36,186 nucleotides of DNA from Caballeronia sp. BR00000012568055 (GCF_029439455.1 NZ_JAQFVG010000338.1:1-36186); one strand, 5' to 3'. Counted from the stretch's first letter, positions 15,038 to 23,675 are shown. The notes: generated by a model not told the origin, from the sequence alone. Numbers and translations: made by a program.

Positions 15038-16942
15038 TCATTGCGATGCCGCTTTGACGATGATCTGCGCCTGTGTATCGCGTTCGATTTGCTTGAGCAG
15101 CGGCAGCGTCGCCTGATAGTCCTCGGGCGCGCAAACTTGTTTGTTGAATTTCGCATTCAACGTGCGCGTGACCTGAATCACATTGGTCGATGGATCGAAC
15201 AGATAGCGTGAGCGGTAATTGAAGTACGCGTTGGACGCGTCCAGATCGTCGGGGACCTCGGTGACGCGCATGGTTTTCGGCAGCGATATTTGCGATACCT
15301 CGCGGTACGCGCCGCCCACGCACAAATACGGCTGCGTACGCGTGCGTTCCGCGAGCCAGTAGCGCGTTTGCGTGGCGATACCGCCGGAAAGGCTCGTCAG
15401 CGCGGGCAACGCGGTCGTGCCGGTTGGCCAGATGACGTCGTCGAGCGTGCCGCGCAAGGTGGTTTCGAACGGGCCGCTGGTGGCATCGACGTCACTGGTG
15501 GTGAGCGCGCCCGCGCCACGCAAATTCGTGTAACGCAAGCGGTCGGTGGCGATCTGATCACGCCGTTGCGCCGTTGCCAGCCGCAGATTGATACGCTCGA
15601 TTTCCGCGCTGTAGCCGCCGTCCTTCACCCAGTAGGCAAAATTCGAAATGCCATTTGAAATGCCACTCGGCGCGACGTCGATTTCCAGACGCGCCTCGCG
15701 CGACAGCGGCTGCGTAGGCGGCGTGCGCGACATCGTGCCGTCGTCGGTGAGCAACGCGGGACGGTCCATGTCCGCGAGCGGCAGATAGCCGAATTCGACG
15801 CTCGATGCCGTGCTGTCCGCGTACACGTTCAACTCCGGCATATACGTGATGACGTGATTGATCGCGCCCGCGCCGTAACCCGGCACCGTCGGCAGCGAGT
15901 ACACGGAACCCAGGCCGATCAGCGCGGGCTGGTTGCGAATGCCCACGGCGTCGAGCAGCGCGCCGAACAACGCGACGTGATCCTTGCAATCGCCATAGCG
16001 ATTCGCGAGCACCTCCGTCACACGATGCGGCACCGCCGGACTCTGGCCGATAAACATCGCGACATAGCGAATATTGCGGCGAACCCAATCGTAGAGCGTT
16101 TGGGCTTTCGCGCGCGGATCGGTGTCGTTCTGCGTGAGCGAACGGGCCAGCGCGATCACGGCGGGATCGCGCGCGCTCGAATCCGCAGCGGGATCGCGAT
16201 AGCTCGCGGCAAAACTCGCGTAGTCGGCAAACGTCGAGACCATCAGCCGGTCGCCGTACTGCGCATATCCCACCGCGCCGCTTTCGATCCGCTCAAATTT
16301 CTCCCGCCGATAGCCGAAAACATAACGCGTGCGGCCATTCGCCGTCACGGGCGGCTGCGCGATGTAACCGCGCGCATCGGCATAAAGGGGTTTGTCGGCG
16401 GGCAGATCGAACACGAGCCGCTGGTCGAGCACCGGCCGCTGATTCGGCTCGACGTAGTAATTGAACTGCCCGGCGATCACCGGCGTCGCCTGACTTTTGC
16501 GGAAACGCAGATGTACGGTCGATCCCACGCCCACCGCCGGAAAAATCACCACGCGCAGTTTGGCATCCGAAAAGCTCGGCGCGCCTGCGGAACGCGGCTC
16601 CTGAATATCGCGAATCTGATCGGGCGATACGTCGTGGCGCACGCCGTTGGCATCGACGGAATAGGCTTCGACGATCTCCACTTTCGACACGCTCTTGTCG
16701 TACCACACGTACCGCTGCGCAATTTCGTCGATGCCCGCCGACGTGTTCGCGCGCAGCACGGTGGCATCGTCCTCGGCGACCGAGCCGTCTTCGGCGACGA
16801 AGAATTCGTGCTCGTCACTCACGATAGTCGAGGGTTCGGCGCCCACCTCCGCGAACGCGTGCGCGCTCGCCAGCATCGCGGCGCAGCACAGCGCGCGCGT
16901 CATTCCCCGGACGAATCGGCTCGATGATCGGCACATGACCAT
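15038..16942 (-). CDS. DUF3857 / transglutaminase-like exported protein
   Basis: About 634 residues. After a signal peptide (to AHAFA) comes a DUF3857 domain (about 45-220 of the mature protein), then a transglutaminase-like papain-fold domain. The latter has the Cys of NRYGDCKDHV, the His of INHVITY and the Asp of YADSTAS, so its Cys-His-Asp triad is intact. A beta-rich C-terminal part follows. Proteins of this build are common in Gram-negative bacteria and thought to be periplasmic; substrates are unknown. The frame extends to a TTG at 16975, but that start lacks a well-spaced ribosome binding site; 16942 and 16903 are the alternatives. The end converges on the caspase-FGE gene. Confidence 0.85.
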   Translation of the reverse strand: MVMCRSSSRFVRGMTRALCCAAMLASAHAFAEVGAEPSTIVSDEHEFFVAEDGSVAEDDATVLRANTSAGIDEIAQRYVWYDKSVSKVEIVEAYSVDANGVRHDVSPDQIRDIQEPRSAGAPSFSDAKLRVVIFPAVGVGSTVHLRFRKSQATPVIAGQFNYYVEPNQRPVLDQRLVFDLPADKPLYADARGYIAQPPVTANGRTRYVFGYRREKFERIESGAVGYAQYGDRLMVSTFADYASFAASYRDPAADSSARDPAVIALARSLTQNDTDPRAKAQTLYDWVRRNIRYVAMFIGQSPAVPHRVTEVLANRYGDCKDHVALFGALLDAVGIRNQPALIGLGSVYSLPTVPGYGAGAINHVITYMPELNVYADSTASSVEFGYLPLADMDRPALLTDDGTMSRTPPTQPLSREARLEIDVAPSGISNGISNFAYWVKDGGYSAEIERINLRLATAQRRDQIATDRLRYTNLRGAGALTTSDVDATSGPFETTLRGTLDDVIWPTGTTALPALTSLSGGIATQTRYWLAERTRTQPYLCVGGAYREVSQISLPKTMRVTEVPDDLDASNAYFNYRSRYLFDPSTNVIQVTRTLNAKFNKQVCAPEDYQATLPLLKQIERDTQAQIIVKAASQ

Positions 16943-17001
16943 TTTCGAGATGAACGAGCGTTCATCGTACAGCAAGCCTTAATAACCCCGTCGCACACTT
17001 G

Positions 17002-17031
17002 CTGACAATTTATATCACGTTGAGATATAAT
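17002..17031 (+). promoter_or_regulatory. promoter of the HPP-MarR-ClC operon with overlapping inverted-repeat operator
   Basis: A perfect -10 box TATAAT (17026-17031) is preceded at 18 bases by CTGACA (17002-17007). Perfect 7-base arms TTATATC (17010-17016) and GATATAA (17024-17030) fill the spacer and cover the -10. That is where a repressor would sit, and the size fits MarR-family operators; the MarR gene two places downstream is the obvious candidate. Confidence 0.68.
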
Positions 17032-17034
17032 TCG

Positions 17035-17058
17035 ACGCAAGCACTTACGCAAGCACTT
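17035..17058. repeat. tandem 12-base direct repeat
   Basis: ACGCAAGCACTT occurs twice without a gap (17035-17046, 17047-17058), just downstream of the -10 box and therefore at the start of the transcript. It may be a second regulator site or a replication-slippage product. Confidence 0.7.
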
Positions 17059-17138
17059 GATTGACAACCCGACAGACACACAACAGCGCTGAACAGCGGT
17101 GTGTCACCCACCGACTGTTTTCCGAACACTCAGAAAAA

Positions 17139-18293
17139 GTGTCACGCACTGTTTTGCTTCGCTGGCTCAGAGGTTTTCTTCCCGCACCCGTCACACTCAA
17201 GTGGACGGAGCGCCTGCGCGCGGGCGTCGGCGCGCTGATCGGCATTGCGCTGACGGGTGGCGTCGCGCATCTCGTGATCGGCGATCAAACCGCGATTCCC
17301 TTTCTGATCGCGCCGATGGGCGCGTCCGCCGTGCTGCTGTTCGGCGTGCCCGCCAGTCCGCTCGCGCAACCGTGGTCGATCATCGGTGGCAATCTGGTGT
17401 CGGCGATCGTCGGCGTGACGTGCGCCATGTTCATCCACGATCCCGTCGATGCCGCCGCGCTCGCCGTCGGCCTCGCCATTTGTGCGATGTTCGCGCTGCG
17501 CTGCGTGCATCCGCCATCGGGCGCGGTTGCGCTTACTGCCGTGCTCGGCGGCCCGTCGATCCACGCGCTCGGCTACGGTTTCGTGCTTGCGCCGGTCGCG
17601 CTTCAGTCGTTCGTGCTGCTGAGTTCGGCGGTCGTGTTTCATGCGTTGACGGGGCATCGCTATCCGCACGGGCACGCCGCGCCGCCGAAGCCTGCGGAAA
17701 CGCCGGACGCTGCAACGTTCCTGCGCGCCGATCTCGAAGCCGTGCTCGCGCGCCGCAGCGAACTGCTCGACGTCGATCTCGACGATCTCGAAGCGCTGCT
17801 GCGCGAAACGCAGTTGCAGGCCTACGCGCGCCGCTTCACGGAGGTCACGTGCGCGGACATCATGTCGCGCGCGGTGGTATCGATCACGCCGGACACGAGT
17901 GCGCAGGCCGCGTTCGCCTTGTTGGCGCGGCATCACGTCAAGGCCTTGCCGGTGCTCGACGCATCGCGGCGCGTGTGCGGCATCGTCACGCGCGCGGATC
18001 TCGCGCCGGCGCGGCTGAACGGCACGCGCGGCGTGATCGAACGCATTTTCAACGGGCCGCTTAGAGGACCACGCAATGGACCGCCGTGCGTCGCCTCGCT
18101 GATGACGACCGACGTCTGCACCGTCGCCGCCCGCACGCCGATTGCCGAACTGGTGCCGATGTTCGCGCACTTCGGCCATCACCATATTCCCGTGATCGAT
18201 CACGACGAACGGCTCGCCGGGATGATTACCGAGTCGGATCTGATCGCCGGTTTGTATCGCCAGTCTTTCGAAAAAGCACAGAAGCGCGCATGA
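17139..18293 (+). CDS. HPP-family membrane protein with C-terminal CBS pair
   Basis: About 384 residues. The N-terminal half has four to five membrane segments and the family signature RCVHPPSGAVAL. The C-terminal half carries two CBS motifs (CADIMSRAVVSITPDTSAQA and SLMTTDVCTVAARTPIAEL), which normally bind adenine nucleotides and regulate the attached domain. HPP proteins are integral membrane proteins, some linked to nitrite transport in plastids; the bacterial role is unsettled. The frame is open to a TTG at 17061. GTG 17139 or TTG 17154 fit the usual N-terminus (LLRWLRGFLPAP) better; none has a clear ribosome binding site. The stop overlaps the MarR start (ATGA). Confidence 0.9.
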   Translation: MSRTVLLRWLRGFLPAPVTLKWTERLRAGVGALIGIALTGGVAHLVIGDQTAIPFLIAPMGASAVLLFGVPASPLAQPWSIIGGNLVSAIVGVTCAMFIHDPVDAAALAVGLAICAMFALRCVHPPSGAVALTAVLGGPSIHALGYGFVLAPVALQSFVLLSSAVVFHALTGHRYPHGHAAPPKPAETPDAATFLRADLEAVLARRSELLDVDLDDLEALLRETQLQAYARRFTEVTCADIMSRAVVSITPDTSAQAAFALLARHHVKALPVLDASRRVCGIVTRADLAPARLNGTRGVIERIFNGPLRGPRNGPPCVASLMTTDVCTVAARTPIAELVPMFAHFGHHHIPVIDHDERLAGMITESDLIAGLYRQSFEKAQKRA

Positions 18294-18700
18294 AAACTCT
18301 CCGTACGCTGAGCAAAACCGACTTCGAACAGTTGTCGGAATTCCGTTATCAGATGCGCCGTTTCGAACGATTCTCGGAACGCGCGGCGCAGGAGGAAGGC
18401 ATCACGCCGCTGCAATATTTGTTGCTGCTGCATATCAAGGGCTTCCCGAATCGCGCCTGGGCGACGATTGGTGAACTGGCCGAGCGGCTGCAATCGCATC
18501 ATCACGGCGTGGTGGCGCTGGTCACGCGCTGCGAATCGGCAGGTTTCGTGCGCCGCCAACCGAGTCCCGACGATCGCCGGCAAGTGCAGGTGCATCTCGA
18601 AGCGCAAGGCGAGCAGATGCTGGAGCGGCTGGCGGCGCTGCATCGCGCGGAACTGAAGTCGCTGGAAGGCGCGTTTCGCGTGCCGAGCATCGATCTTTGA
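18290..18700 (+). CDS. MarR-family transcriptional regulator
   Basis: 136 residues with the MarR winged-helix fold. The DNA-binding part runs from ATIGELAERLQSHHHGVVAL through the wing, QPSPDDRRQVQVHL, flanked by dimerisation helices. The ATG overlaps the HPP stop by four bases and the ClC gene begins 16 bases after its stop, so all three are one operon. It is the likely repressor acting at the inverted repeat over the -10 box at 17026-17031, sensing an unknown ligand. Family assignment is secure; the target is inferred. Confidence 0.93.
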   Translation: MKTLRTLSKTDFEQLSEFRYQMRRFERFSERAAQEEGITPLQYLLLLHIKGFPNRAWATIGELAERLQSHHHGVVALVTRCESAGFVRRQPSPDDRRQVQVHLEAQGEQMLERLAALHRAELKSLEGAFRVPSIDL

Positions 18701-18716
18701 AAGCAGGAGTCGCTTT

Positions 18717-20522
18717 ATGAATCAGCATCATCACAAGCGTGATTTTTCCGTCAACGACCGTTTGTTGCGTATCTGCGCGTTCGCCGCAGTGATCGGCGGT
18801 GTCAGCACACTGGCGGCCGCCGTGCTGCTCGCGCTGATTCATCTGTTCACCAATCTGTTCTTCTTCGGCAGCCTGAGTGTTCAGGACCGTTCACCCGCGC
18901 TCAATACACTTGGCGCGTGGGTGATTGCGATTCCGGTGATCGGCGGCTTGATCGTCGGCTTGATGGCGCGTTTCGGCTCGGAGAAGATTCGCGGCCACGG
19001 CATTCCCGAAGCGATCGAAGCCATTCTCTTCGGCAAAAGCCGCATGTCACCGAAGGTGGCGGTGCTCAAGCCGCTGTCGTCGGGCATCGTGATCGGCAGC
19101 GGCGGGCCATTCGGCGCGGAAGGCCCGATCATCATGACGGGCGGCGCGCTCGGCTCGCTGATCGCGCAATGTATCGATGTGACCGCGGCGGAGCGCAAGA
19201 CGCTGCTGGTGGCGGGCGCGGCGGCGGGCATGACAGCCGTGTTCGGTACGCCGGTCGCGGCGGTGCTGCTGGCGGTCGAACTGCTGTTGTTCGAATGGCG
19301 GCCGCGCAGCTTTTTGCCGGTTGCGCTGGCGTGCGCGGTCGCGGGTTTCGCGCGTGCGGCTGTGTTCGGCACGGGCGCGCTGTTTCCGCTCGAAACCGCG
19401 CCGCCGCAGATGTTGTCCCTGCTCTCGTGCCTGATCGCGGGATTGCTGTCGGGCGCGCTGGCGTCGGGTTTGTCGGCATCGCTCTATAAGCTCGAGGACG
19501 CGTTTCACAAACTGCCGCTGCATTGGATGTGGTGGCCGGCGATCGGCGGACTGGTGGTCGGGATCGGCGGATTTATCGAGCCGCGTGCGCTCGGCGTCGG
19601 TTATGACGTGATCGGCGATCTGCTGCACGGGCATATTCTGATTCACGCCGCGCTCGCCATTCTTGCGGTGAAAGCGATCATCTGGGTCGTGGCGCTCGCT
19701 TCGGGCACATCGGGCGGCGTGCTCGCGCCGCTGCTGATGCTCGGCGCGGGTCTCGGCACGGTGCTCGGCGCGGTCCTGCCCGGCCACGATGCCGCGTTGT
19801 GGCCGCTGGTCTGCATGGCCGCCACGCTCGGCGCAACGCTGGGCGCGCCACTGACGGCCATTGTGTTCGCTTTCGGCCTCACACACGATGCCAACGCCCT
19901 TTTGCCGCTGCTCGCGGCCACGCTCGTCGCGCATGGGTTTGCCACGGTCGTCATGCGGCGTTCGATCATGACGGAGAAGATCGCGCGGCGCGGGTATCAC
20001 ATTTATCGCGAATACGGCGTGGACCCACTGGAACGCCATCATGTCGATGAAGTGATGACGCGCGAGGTGCAGACGATCGACGCCGCCCTGCCGCTCGCCG
20101 ATGTCCTCACGCAATACTTCGGCGCAACGCAACGGCATCGCGCGTATCCGGTCGTGCGTGATGGCGCGTTCGTCGGCATGCTGGACCGTGCGGCGCTCGA
20201 TCACGGGGATCAATCGCTGAGCGCGGGCGACGTGTTACGCGACGACAAACGCATTCACGCGCTGCCCGGCGAACCGTGCCGTCTGGCCGCGACGCGCCTG
20301 GCCATGCACGAACTCGAACGCCTGCCTGTTATTGCGGACGAAGCGTCGATGCGCCTCGTCGGTATCGTGTCGCGCAGCGATCTGGTGAAGCCCGCGCGCG
20401 CGCACTTCGAAGAGGAGCATCGGCGGGAGCGGTTTCGCGGGTTTCGGTCGTCAGCGGCTTTGCGCAAGCCGTGGGCGGCGCAGAAAACGAAACAAATCGT
20501 GCGAATTATGACTTATCGATAG
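18717..20522 (+). CDS. ClC-family chloride channel/exchanger with CBS domains
   Basis: 601 residues with the ClC membrane fold (about 20-420) and a C-terminal CBS pair (VDEVMTREVQTID; LVGIVSRSDLV). The three ion-path motifs are GHGIPE (93-98), GAEGP (133-137) with the gating Glu E135, and GGVLAP. The Ser of the usual GSGIP motif is His here, a variant I associate with the CBS-bearing bacterial branch. The kept gating Glu argues against the fluoride-specific subfamily. AGGAG lies at good distance before the ATG. Co-transcription with HPP-CBS suggests anion handling under nucleotide control. Confidence 0.95.
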   Translation: MNQHHHKRDFSVNDRLLRICAFAAVIGGVSTLAAAVLLALIHLFTNLFFFGSLSVQDRSPALNTLGAWVIAIPVIGGLIVGLMARFGSEKIRGHGIPEAIEAILFGKSRMSPKVAVLKPLSSGIVIGSGGPFGAEGPIIMTGGALGSLIAQCIDVTAAERKTLLVAGAAAGMTAVFGTPVAAVLLAVELLLFEWRPRSFLPVALACAVAGFARAAVFGTGALFPLETAPPQMLSLLSCLIAGLLSGALASGLSASLYKLEDAFHKLPLHWMWWPAIGGLVVGIGGFIEPRALGVGYDVIGDLLHGHILIHAALAILAVKAIIWVVALASGTSGGVLAPLLMLGAGLGTVLGAVLPGHDAALWPLVCMAATLGATLGAPLTAIVFAFGLTHDANALLPLLAATLVAHGFATVVMRRSIMTEKIARRGYHIYREYGVDPLERHHVDEVMTREVQTIDAALPLADVLTQYFGATQRHRAYPVVRDGAFVGMLDRAALDHGDQSLSAGDVLRDDKRIHALPGEPCRLAATRLAMHELERLPVIADEASMRLVGIVSRSDLVKPARAHFEEEHRRERFRGFRSSAALRKPWAAQKTKQIVRIMTYR

Positions 20523-20664
20523 ACAGCATCGCGCGGTTGTGAATTCGCCGCGTCAGCCCCGTAAGCCGAGTTTCTGCTCGTTTCATCCGTTATGCGAAGC
20601 AAATCTGTGCGGCGTGCTAAAGTGGCGCCCCGTCAGTACATGCCAGACCACGCATCACGTTTTG

Positions 20665-21240
20665 ATGACTTACTTGCGTCAACAATTTCCCATCATCGTC
20701 GGCACGTCGATTTTGTTTCTCGCCACGTTGATCGCCAATCAATGGCTGTTTCCCCACTCTGAATACGCGCCCGGCGCAAACTGGATTTACTTGCCTGCGG
20801 GTATGCGCCTGCTTTGCACACTTTTGTTCGCCGAAGCGGGCGCGCTGGGCATGTTGATCGCCTCGTGGGTCAGTTGTACTTTTTTGTATTTTCCCGACGA
20901 TCCGCTGCGCTCGCTGTTCTACGGCACCATCTCGGCGCTCGCGCCATATCTGATCTATTTGTTCGCCACGCGCGTGCTCGGGTTACGGACCTCGCTCTCC
21001 AATCTGACGGCCACGCGGCTCTTATTGCTGGTCGTGCTGTATGCAATGGCCGGACCGGCGCTGCATCAGATATGGCTCGCCCTGCACGGTGAAAGCGCGG
21101 ATATGGTCGAGCGTTACAAGGTGATGGTGGTGGGCGATCTGTCGGGAAGCCTGATCGTGGTGTACGCGATCAAACTGATCTTGTGGCTGGCGCGTGACAA
21201 AATTCCATCGCAAGCAACGTCGCGGAAATACGATGTGTGA
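20665..21240 (+). CDS. multi-pass membrane protein of unknown function
   Basis: 191 residues from ATG 20665 (MTYLRQQFPIIVG); the frame is open to 20539, but the extra residues are Pro/Cys-rich and unlike a membrane protein start. Five or more hydrophobic segments cover most of the length, with a conserved-looking APGANWIYLPAGMRLLCTL between the first two. The layout resembles the N-terminal sensor-type MASE1 membrane domains but without any signalling domain attached. No function can be assigned. It ends in a short cytoplasmic tail and is followed by a hairpin terminator. Confidence 0.8.
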   Translation: MTYLRQQFPIIVGTSILFLATLIANQWLFPHSEYAPGANWIYLPAGMRLLCTLLFAEAGALGMLIASWVSCTFLYFPDDPLRSLFYGTISALAPYLIYLFATRVLGLRTSLSNLTATRLLLLVVLYAMAGPALHQIWLALHGESADMVERYKVMVVGDLSGSLIVVYAIKLILWLARDKIPSQATSRKYDV

Positions 21241-21269
21241 ACAGCCGAGGTGATGCCGTACAAAGAGCT

Positions 21270-21312
21270 GCGCCGCCGGCCTTGAAAAGGCCCGGCGGCG
21301 CGCTCAATTTTT
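21270..21312 (+). terminator. rho-independent terminator after the membrane protein gene
   Basis: The left arm GCGCCGCCGGCCTT and the right arm AAGGCCCGGCGGCGC pair perfectly except for one bulged C, with a GAA loop, and are followed after a few bases by ATTTTTA. It sits 30 bases past the stop at 21240. Confidence 0.8.
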
Positions 21313-21441
21313 ACCTACTCTCTCAGGTTCTCGCGCTGACCGATCCGAAGCTGTGCGTCGCTTATCGCGGTTGGCGGTTGGGCCAGAAAGGCCGCTCTGC
21401 GCCAGGATGGCCGCTCGATAAGTACGCATCCTAACATTTCT

Positions 21442-21456
21442 TTATCACGTTGATAA
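21442..21456. promoter_or_regulatory. palindrome upstream of the second MarR-like gene
   Basis: Arms TTATCA and TGATAA flank CGT. The 11 bases TATCACGTTGA are identical to those in the operator at 17010-17030. A second, imperfect palindrome, TTGT-TTATAT-ACAA, follows at once. It is a likely regulator site about 100 bases before the gene. Confidence 0.5.
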
Positions 21457-21550
21457 GTTGTTTATATACAAGGCTTAATAACCGAATGTTATGATGCCCT
21501 GACGTTATTGTCTTACTTGAACAGTCGAGGACGCTGCAAGCGCATTTGTC

Positions 21551-21907
21551 ATGGCGAAAAAACAACTCGTAGATGCCTATTTCCGCTTCCTGAACCTCGC
21601 GCAAGCCGTTCAGGCGCTGCCTTCCGTGCCCAAACTCGACGCTGCCGAGGACCGGCTGCTCGAAGCGCTGACCGCCGCGTGGCACGCGGGCCACGTGCTC
21701 ACCGTCACCGAAACCATGGCCTTGTCTTTTGCGGGCGCGCCCGCCACGGTTCATCGCAAGCTGACGAAACTGCGCGAACAAGGACTCGTCAAGCTAGACG
21801 AAACCATCAACGCCGATCAGCGCACCAAAGCCGTGGTGCCGACGCCCAAGGCGCTCGCGTATTTCGAGAAGCTCGCGGCGTGTCTCGAGGAAGCGAAGAA
21901 AAAATAG
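21551..21907 (+). CDS. MarR-like winged-helix regulator
   Basis: 118 residues, small for the family. The central VTETMALSFAGAPATVHRKL and LREQGLVKL segments form a winged HTH and the wing DETINADQRTKAVVPTPKAL follows. The protein ends in a charged helix (CLEEAKKK). MarR/PadR-like architecture is clear but the exact family is not. No strong ribosome binding site precedes the ATG. Its promoter region shares an 11-base motif with the other MarR operon, so it may regulate itself. The reductase gene starts 49 bases later on the same strand. Confidence 0.82.
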   Translation: MAKKQLVDAYFRFLNLAQAVQALPSVPKLDAAEDRLLEALTAAWHAGHVLTVTETMALSFAGAPATVHRKLTKLREQGLVKLDETINADQRTKAVVPTPKALAYFEKLAACLEEAKKK

Positions 21908-21956
21908 CATCGGGTTATCCTCGGTATAAAGGCGTTCAGACCGAGGAGCCCGTCTC

Positions 21957-22898
21957 ATGCCGATTTCCGAAGCCCGTGACGGCCTCAGCCGCCGCGCTTT
22001 TCTGCGCGCCGCCGCAAGCGCGGCGCTCATCGCGACGAACGCCGATCCGGCGAACGCGCAATCCCTTTCTTTTCCGCCGATCCACAAGCGCCCGATTCCA
22101 TCGAGCGGCGAAGCCTTGCCCGTGATCGGCTGCGGCACGTGGCGCACATTCGATGTCGGTGACGACGACGCGCGCCGCCGCGAACTCACCGACGTGCTGC
22201 GCGTGCTGTTCGCAGCGGGCGGATCGGTGATCGATTCATCGCCGATGTATGGCACCTCGGAAGCGGTCGCGGGCGCTTTGCTCGCGGACATGCACGCGCG
22301 CGACAAAGCCTTTATCGCCACCAAGGTCTGGACCGATGGCCGCGCCGCAGGCATCGCGCAGATGGAAGCGTCGATGCGCTTTTTCCAGACGCAACGCATC
22401 GATCTGATGCAGATTCACAATCTGCTCGACTGGCGCACGCAACTGGCCACGCTGCGCGAATGGAAAGCCGCGGGCCGCGTTCGATATATCGGCATCACGC
22501 ATTACACGTCGAGCGCGTTTGCGCAGGTTCAGGACGTGTTGCGCGCGGAAAAACTCGATTTCGTCCAGATCAACTACGCCGCCAACGATCGCGACGCCGA
22601 AGCGCAATTGCTGCCGCTTGCGAAGGAACGCGGCGTCGCGGTGATCGTCAATCAGCCGTTTGGCGGCGGTTCGCTGTTGGCGAGTCTCAAAAGCCGCGCG
22701 CTGCCGGACTTTGCGCAGGAGATCGGCTGCACGAGCTGGGCACAGCTTCTGCTGAAGTTCGTGCTGTCGAATCCTGCCGTGACGTGCGTGATTCCCGGCA
22801 CGGGACGGCGCGAATACATGATCGACAACGTGCACGCGGGTATCGGCGAATATCCGGATAAGGCGATGCGTGAGCGCATCGCGGCTGCGGTAGCCTGA
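21957..22898 (+). CDS. Tat-exported aldo/keto reductase
   Basis: 313 residues. The N-terminus has a twin-arginine motif (SRRAFLR) and an Ala-rich segment ending ANAQS, so the folded enzyme should be exported with its cofactor. The aldo/keto reductase tetrad is visible: D93 and Y98 (IDSSPMYGTSE), K123 (ATKVW) and H154 (QIHNL). NADPH-site features near the C-terminus include VIPGTGR. GAGGAG precedes the ATG. The substrate is unknown. Periplasmic members of this family are known but less common than cytoplasmic ones. Confidence 0.92.
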   Translation: MPISEARDGLSRRAFLRAAASAALIATNADPANAQSLSFPPIHKRPIPSSGEALPVIGCGTWRTFDVGDDDARRRELTDVLRVLFAAGGSVIDSSPMYGTSEAVAGALLADMHARDKAFIATKVWTDGRAAGIAQMEASMRFFQTQRIDLMQIHNLLDWRTQLATLREWKAAGRVRYIGITHYTSSAFAQVQDVLRAEKLDFVQINYAANDRDAEAQLLPLAKERGVAVIVNQPFGGGSLLASLKSRALPDFAQEIGCTSWAQLLLKFVLSNPAVTCVIPGTGRREYMIDNVHAGIGEYPDKAMRERIAAAVA

Positions 22899-22920
22899 CC
22901 CGCCTGACCAGGAGACCATC

Positions 22921-23352
22921 ATGAGCGATCCGTTCGATCTGCAACGCTTCGTCGATGCGCAGGAAGCCGTGATCGACGACGTACGCGCGGAACTGTCTGC
23001 GGGCCGCAAGCGTTCGCATTGGATGTGGTTCGTGTTTCCGCAGATCGAAGGGCTCGGGCATAGCCAGATGGCGCATCGTTATGCGATCCGCTCATGCGCG
23101 GAAGCCGAGGCGTATCTCGCGCATCCCGTGCTCGGCGCGCGACTGCTGGAACTGACCGCGATCCTCAATCGCCTGAAAAACGCGCGCGCAGAAGATGTGT
23201 TCGGCTATCCCGACGACCTGAAATTCCATTCATCGATGACGCTGTTCGCGCATTGCGCGGCAGACCCGACCGTGTTTGATGAAGCGCTGGATCGCTATTT
23301 CGGCGGGCGTCGGGATGAAGCGACATTGAAACTCTGCGGAGAAACCAGATGA
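22921..23352 (+). CDS. DUF1810 family protein
   Basis: 143 residues that match DUF1810 along their length: the start DPFDLQRFVDAQ, the conserved HWMWFVFPQIEGLG, and FHSSMTLFAHCA in the second half. The family is cytoplasmic and of unknown biochemical function. An AGGAG site precedes the ATG. It lies 22 bases after the reductase gene, and its stop overlaps the next start (ATGA), indicating an operon. Confidence 0.92.
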   Translation: MSDPFDLQRFVDAQEAVIDDVRAELSAGRKRSHWMWFVFPQIEGLGHSQMAHRYAIRSCAEAEAYLAHPVLGARLLELTAILNRLKNARAEDVFGYPDDLKFHSSMTLFAHCAADPTVFDEALDRYFGGRRDEATLKLCGETR

Positions 23353-23561
23353 GCAAAAGTCTCAAATTGCACGATCACGTCAGTTGGAACACGCCGCAGG
23401 GCGAAACCACGGGCCGCATCGTGCGCGTCATCACGCAGCATACGAAGCTCGATGGGCATGAAGTCGCGGCATCGAAGGACGATCCGCATTACGAAGTCGA
23501 AAGCGACAAGAGCGGCAAGCGCGCCGTGCACAAGGGCGAATCGCTCAAAAAGAAAGCGTAA
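23349..23561 (+). CDS. DUF2945 (HVA1/Tudor-like) small protein
   Basis: 70 residues, Lys/His-rich, with KLHDHVSWNTPQGETTGRIV, a strand pattern (HYEVESDKSGKRAVHKG) and a basic end. This matches the DUF2945 or hypervirulence-associated Tudor-like family, common in soil proteobacteria. The function is unknown; a small beta-barrel that binds nucleic acid or protein is assumed from the fold. The start overlaps the DUF1810 stop. Confidence 0.88.
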   Translation: MSKSLKLHDHVSWNTPQGETTGRIVRVITQHTKLDGHEVAASKDDPHYEVESDKSGKRAVHKGESLKKKA

Positions 23562-23675
23562 AGCTGCGCCGCAGCACGAATCCTGCAAAAGCCAAGGCTT
23601 TCGGTCAAACTGCTAGCCGCGCTCGAATTGCGCGTCATTCCAGCAACGGTTTGCCAAATCTTTTGAGGATTTCAT

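Larger units (their letters stand above)
21241..21550. other. intergenic region with terminator and regulatory palindrome
   Basis: Between the membrane protein and the second MarR-like regulator, this 310-base region contains the terminator at 21270-21312 and the palindrome at 21442-21456. Near the gene, TATGAT (21490-21495) is a possible -10 box without a good -35. A 65-codon frame at 21237-21434 crosses the terminator and is not considered a gene. Confidence 0.5.

Noticed and set aside
15854..16927. 357-codon frame opposite the DUF3857 gene
   Set aside because: No domain and Arg/His/Ile-rich composition, while the other strand has signal peptide and Cys-His-Asp triad.
19047..20213. 388-codon frame opposite the ClC gene
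   Set aside because: Composition is Arg/Gln/His-rich without any family, whereas the plus strand has all ClC motifs.
21237..21434. 65-codon frame after the membrane protein
   Set aside because: It runs across the terminator hairpin, has no ribosome binding site and no protein-like pattern.
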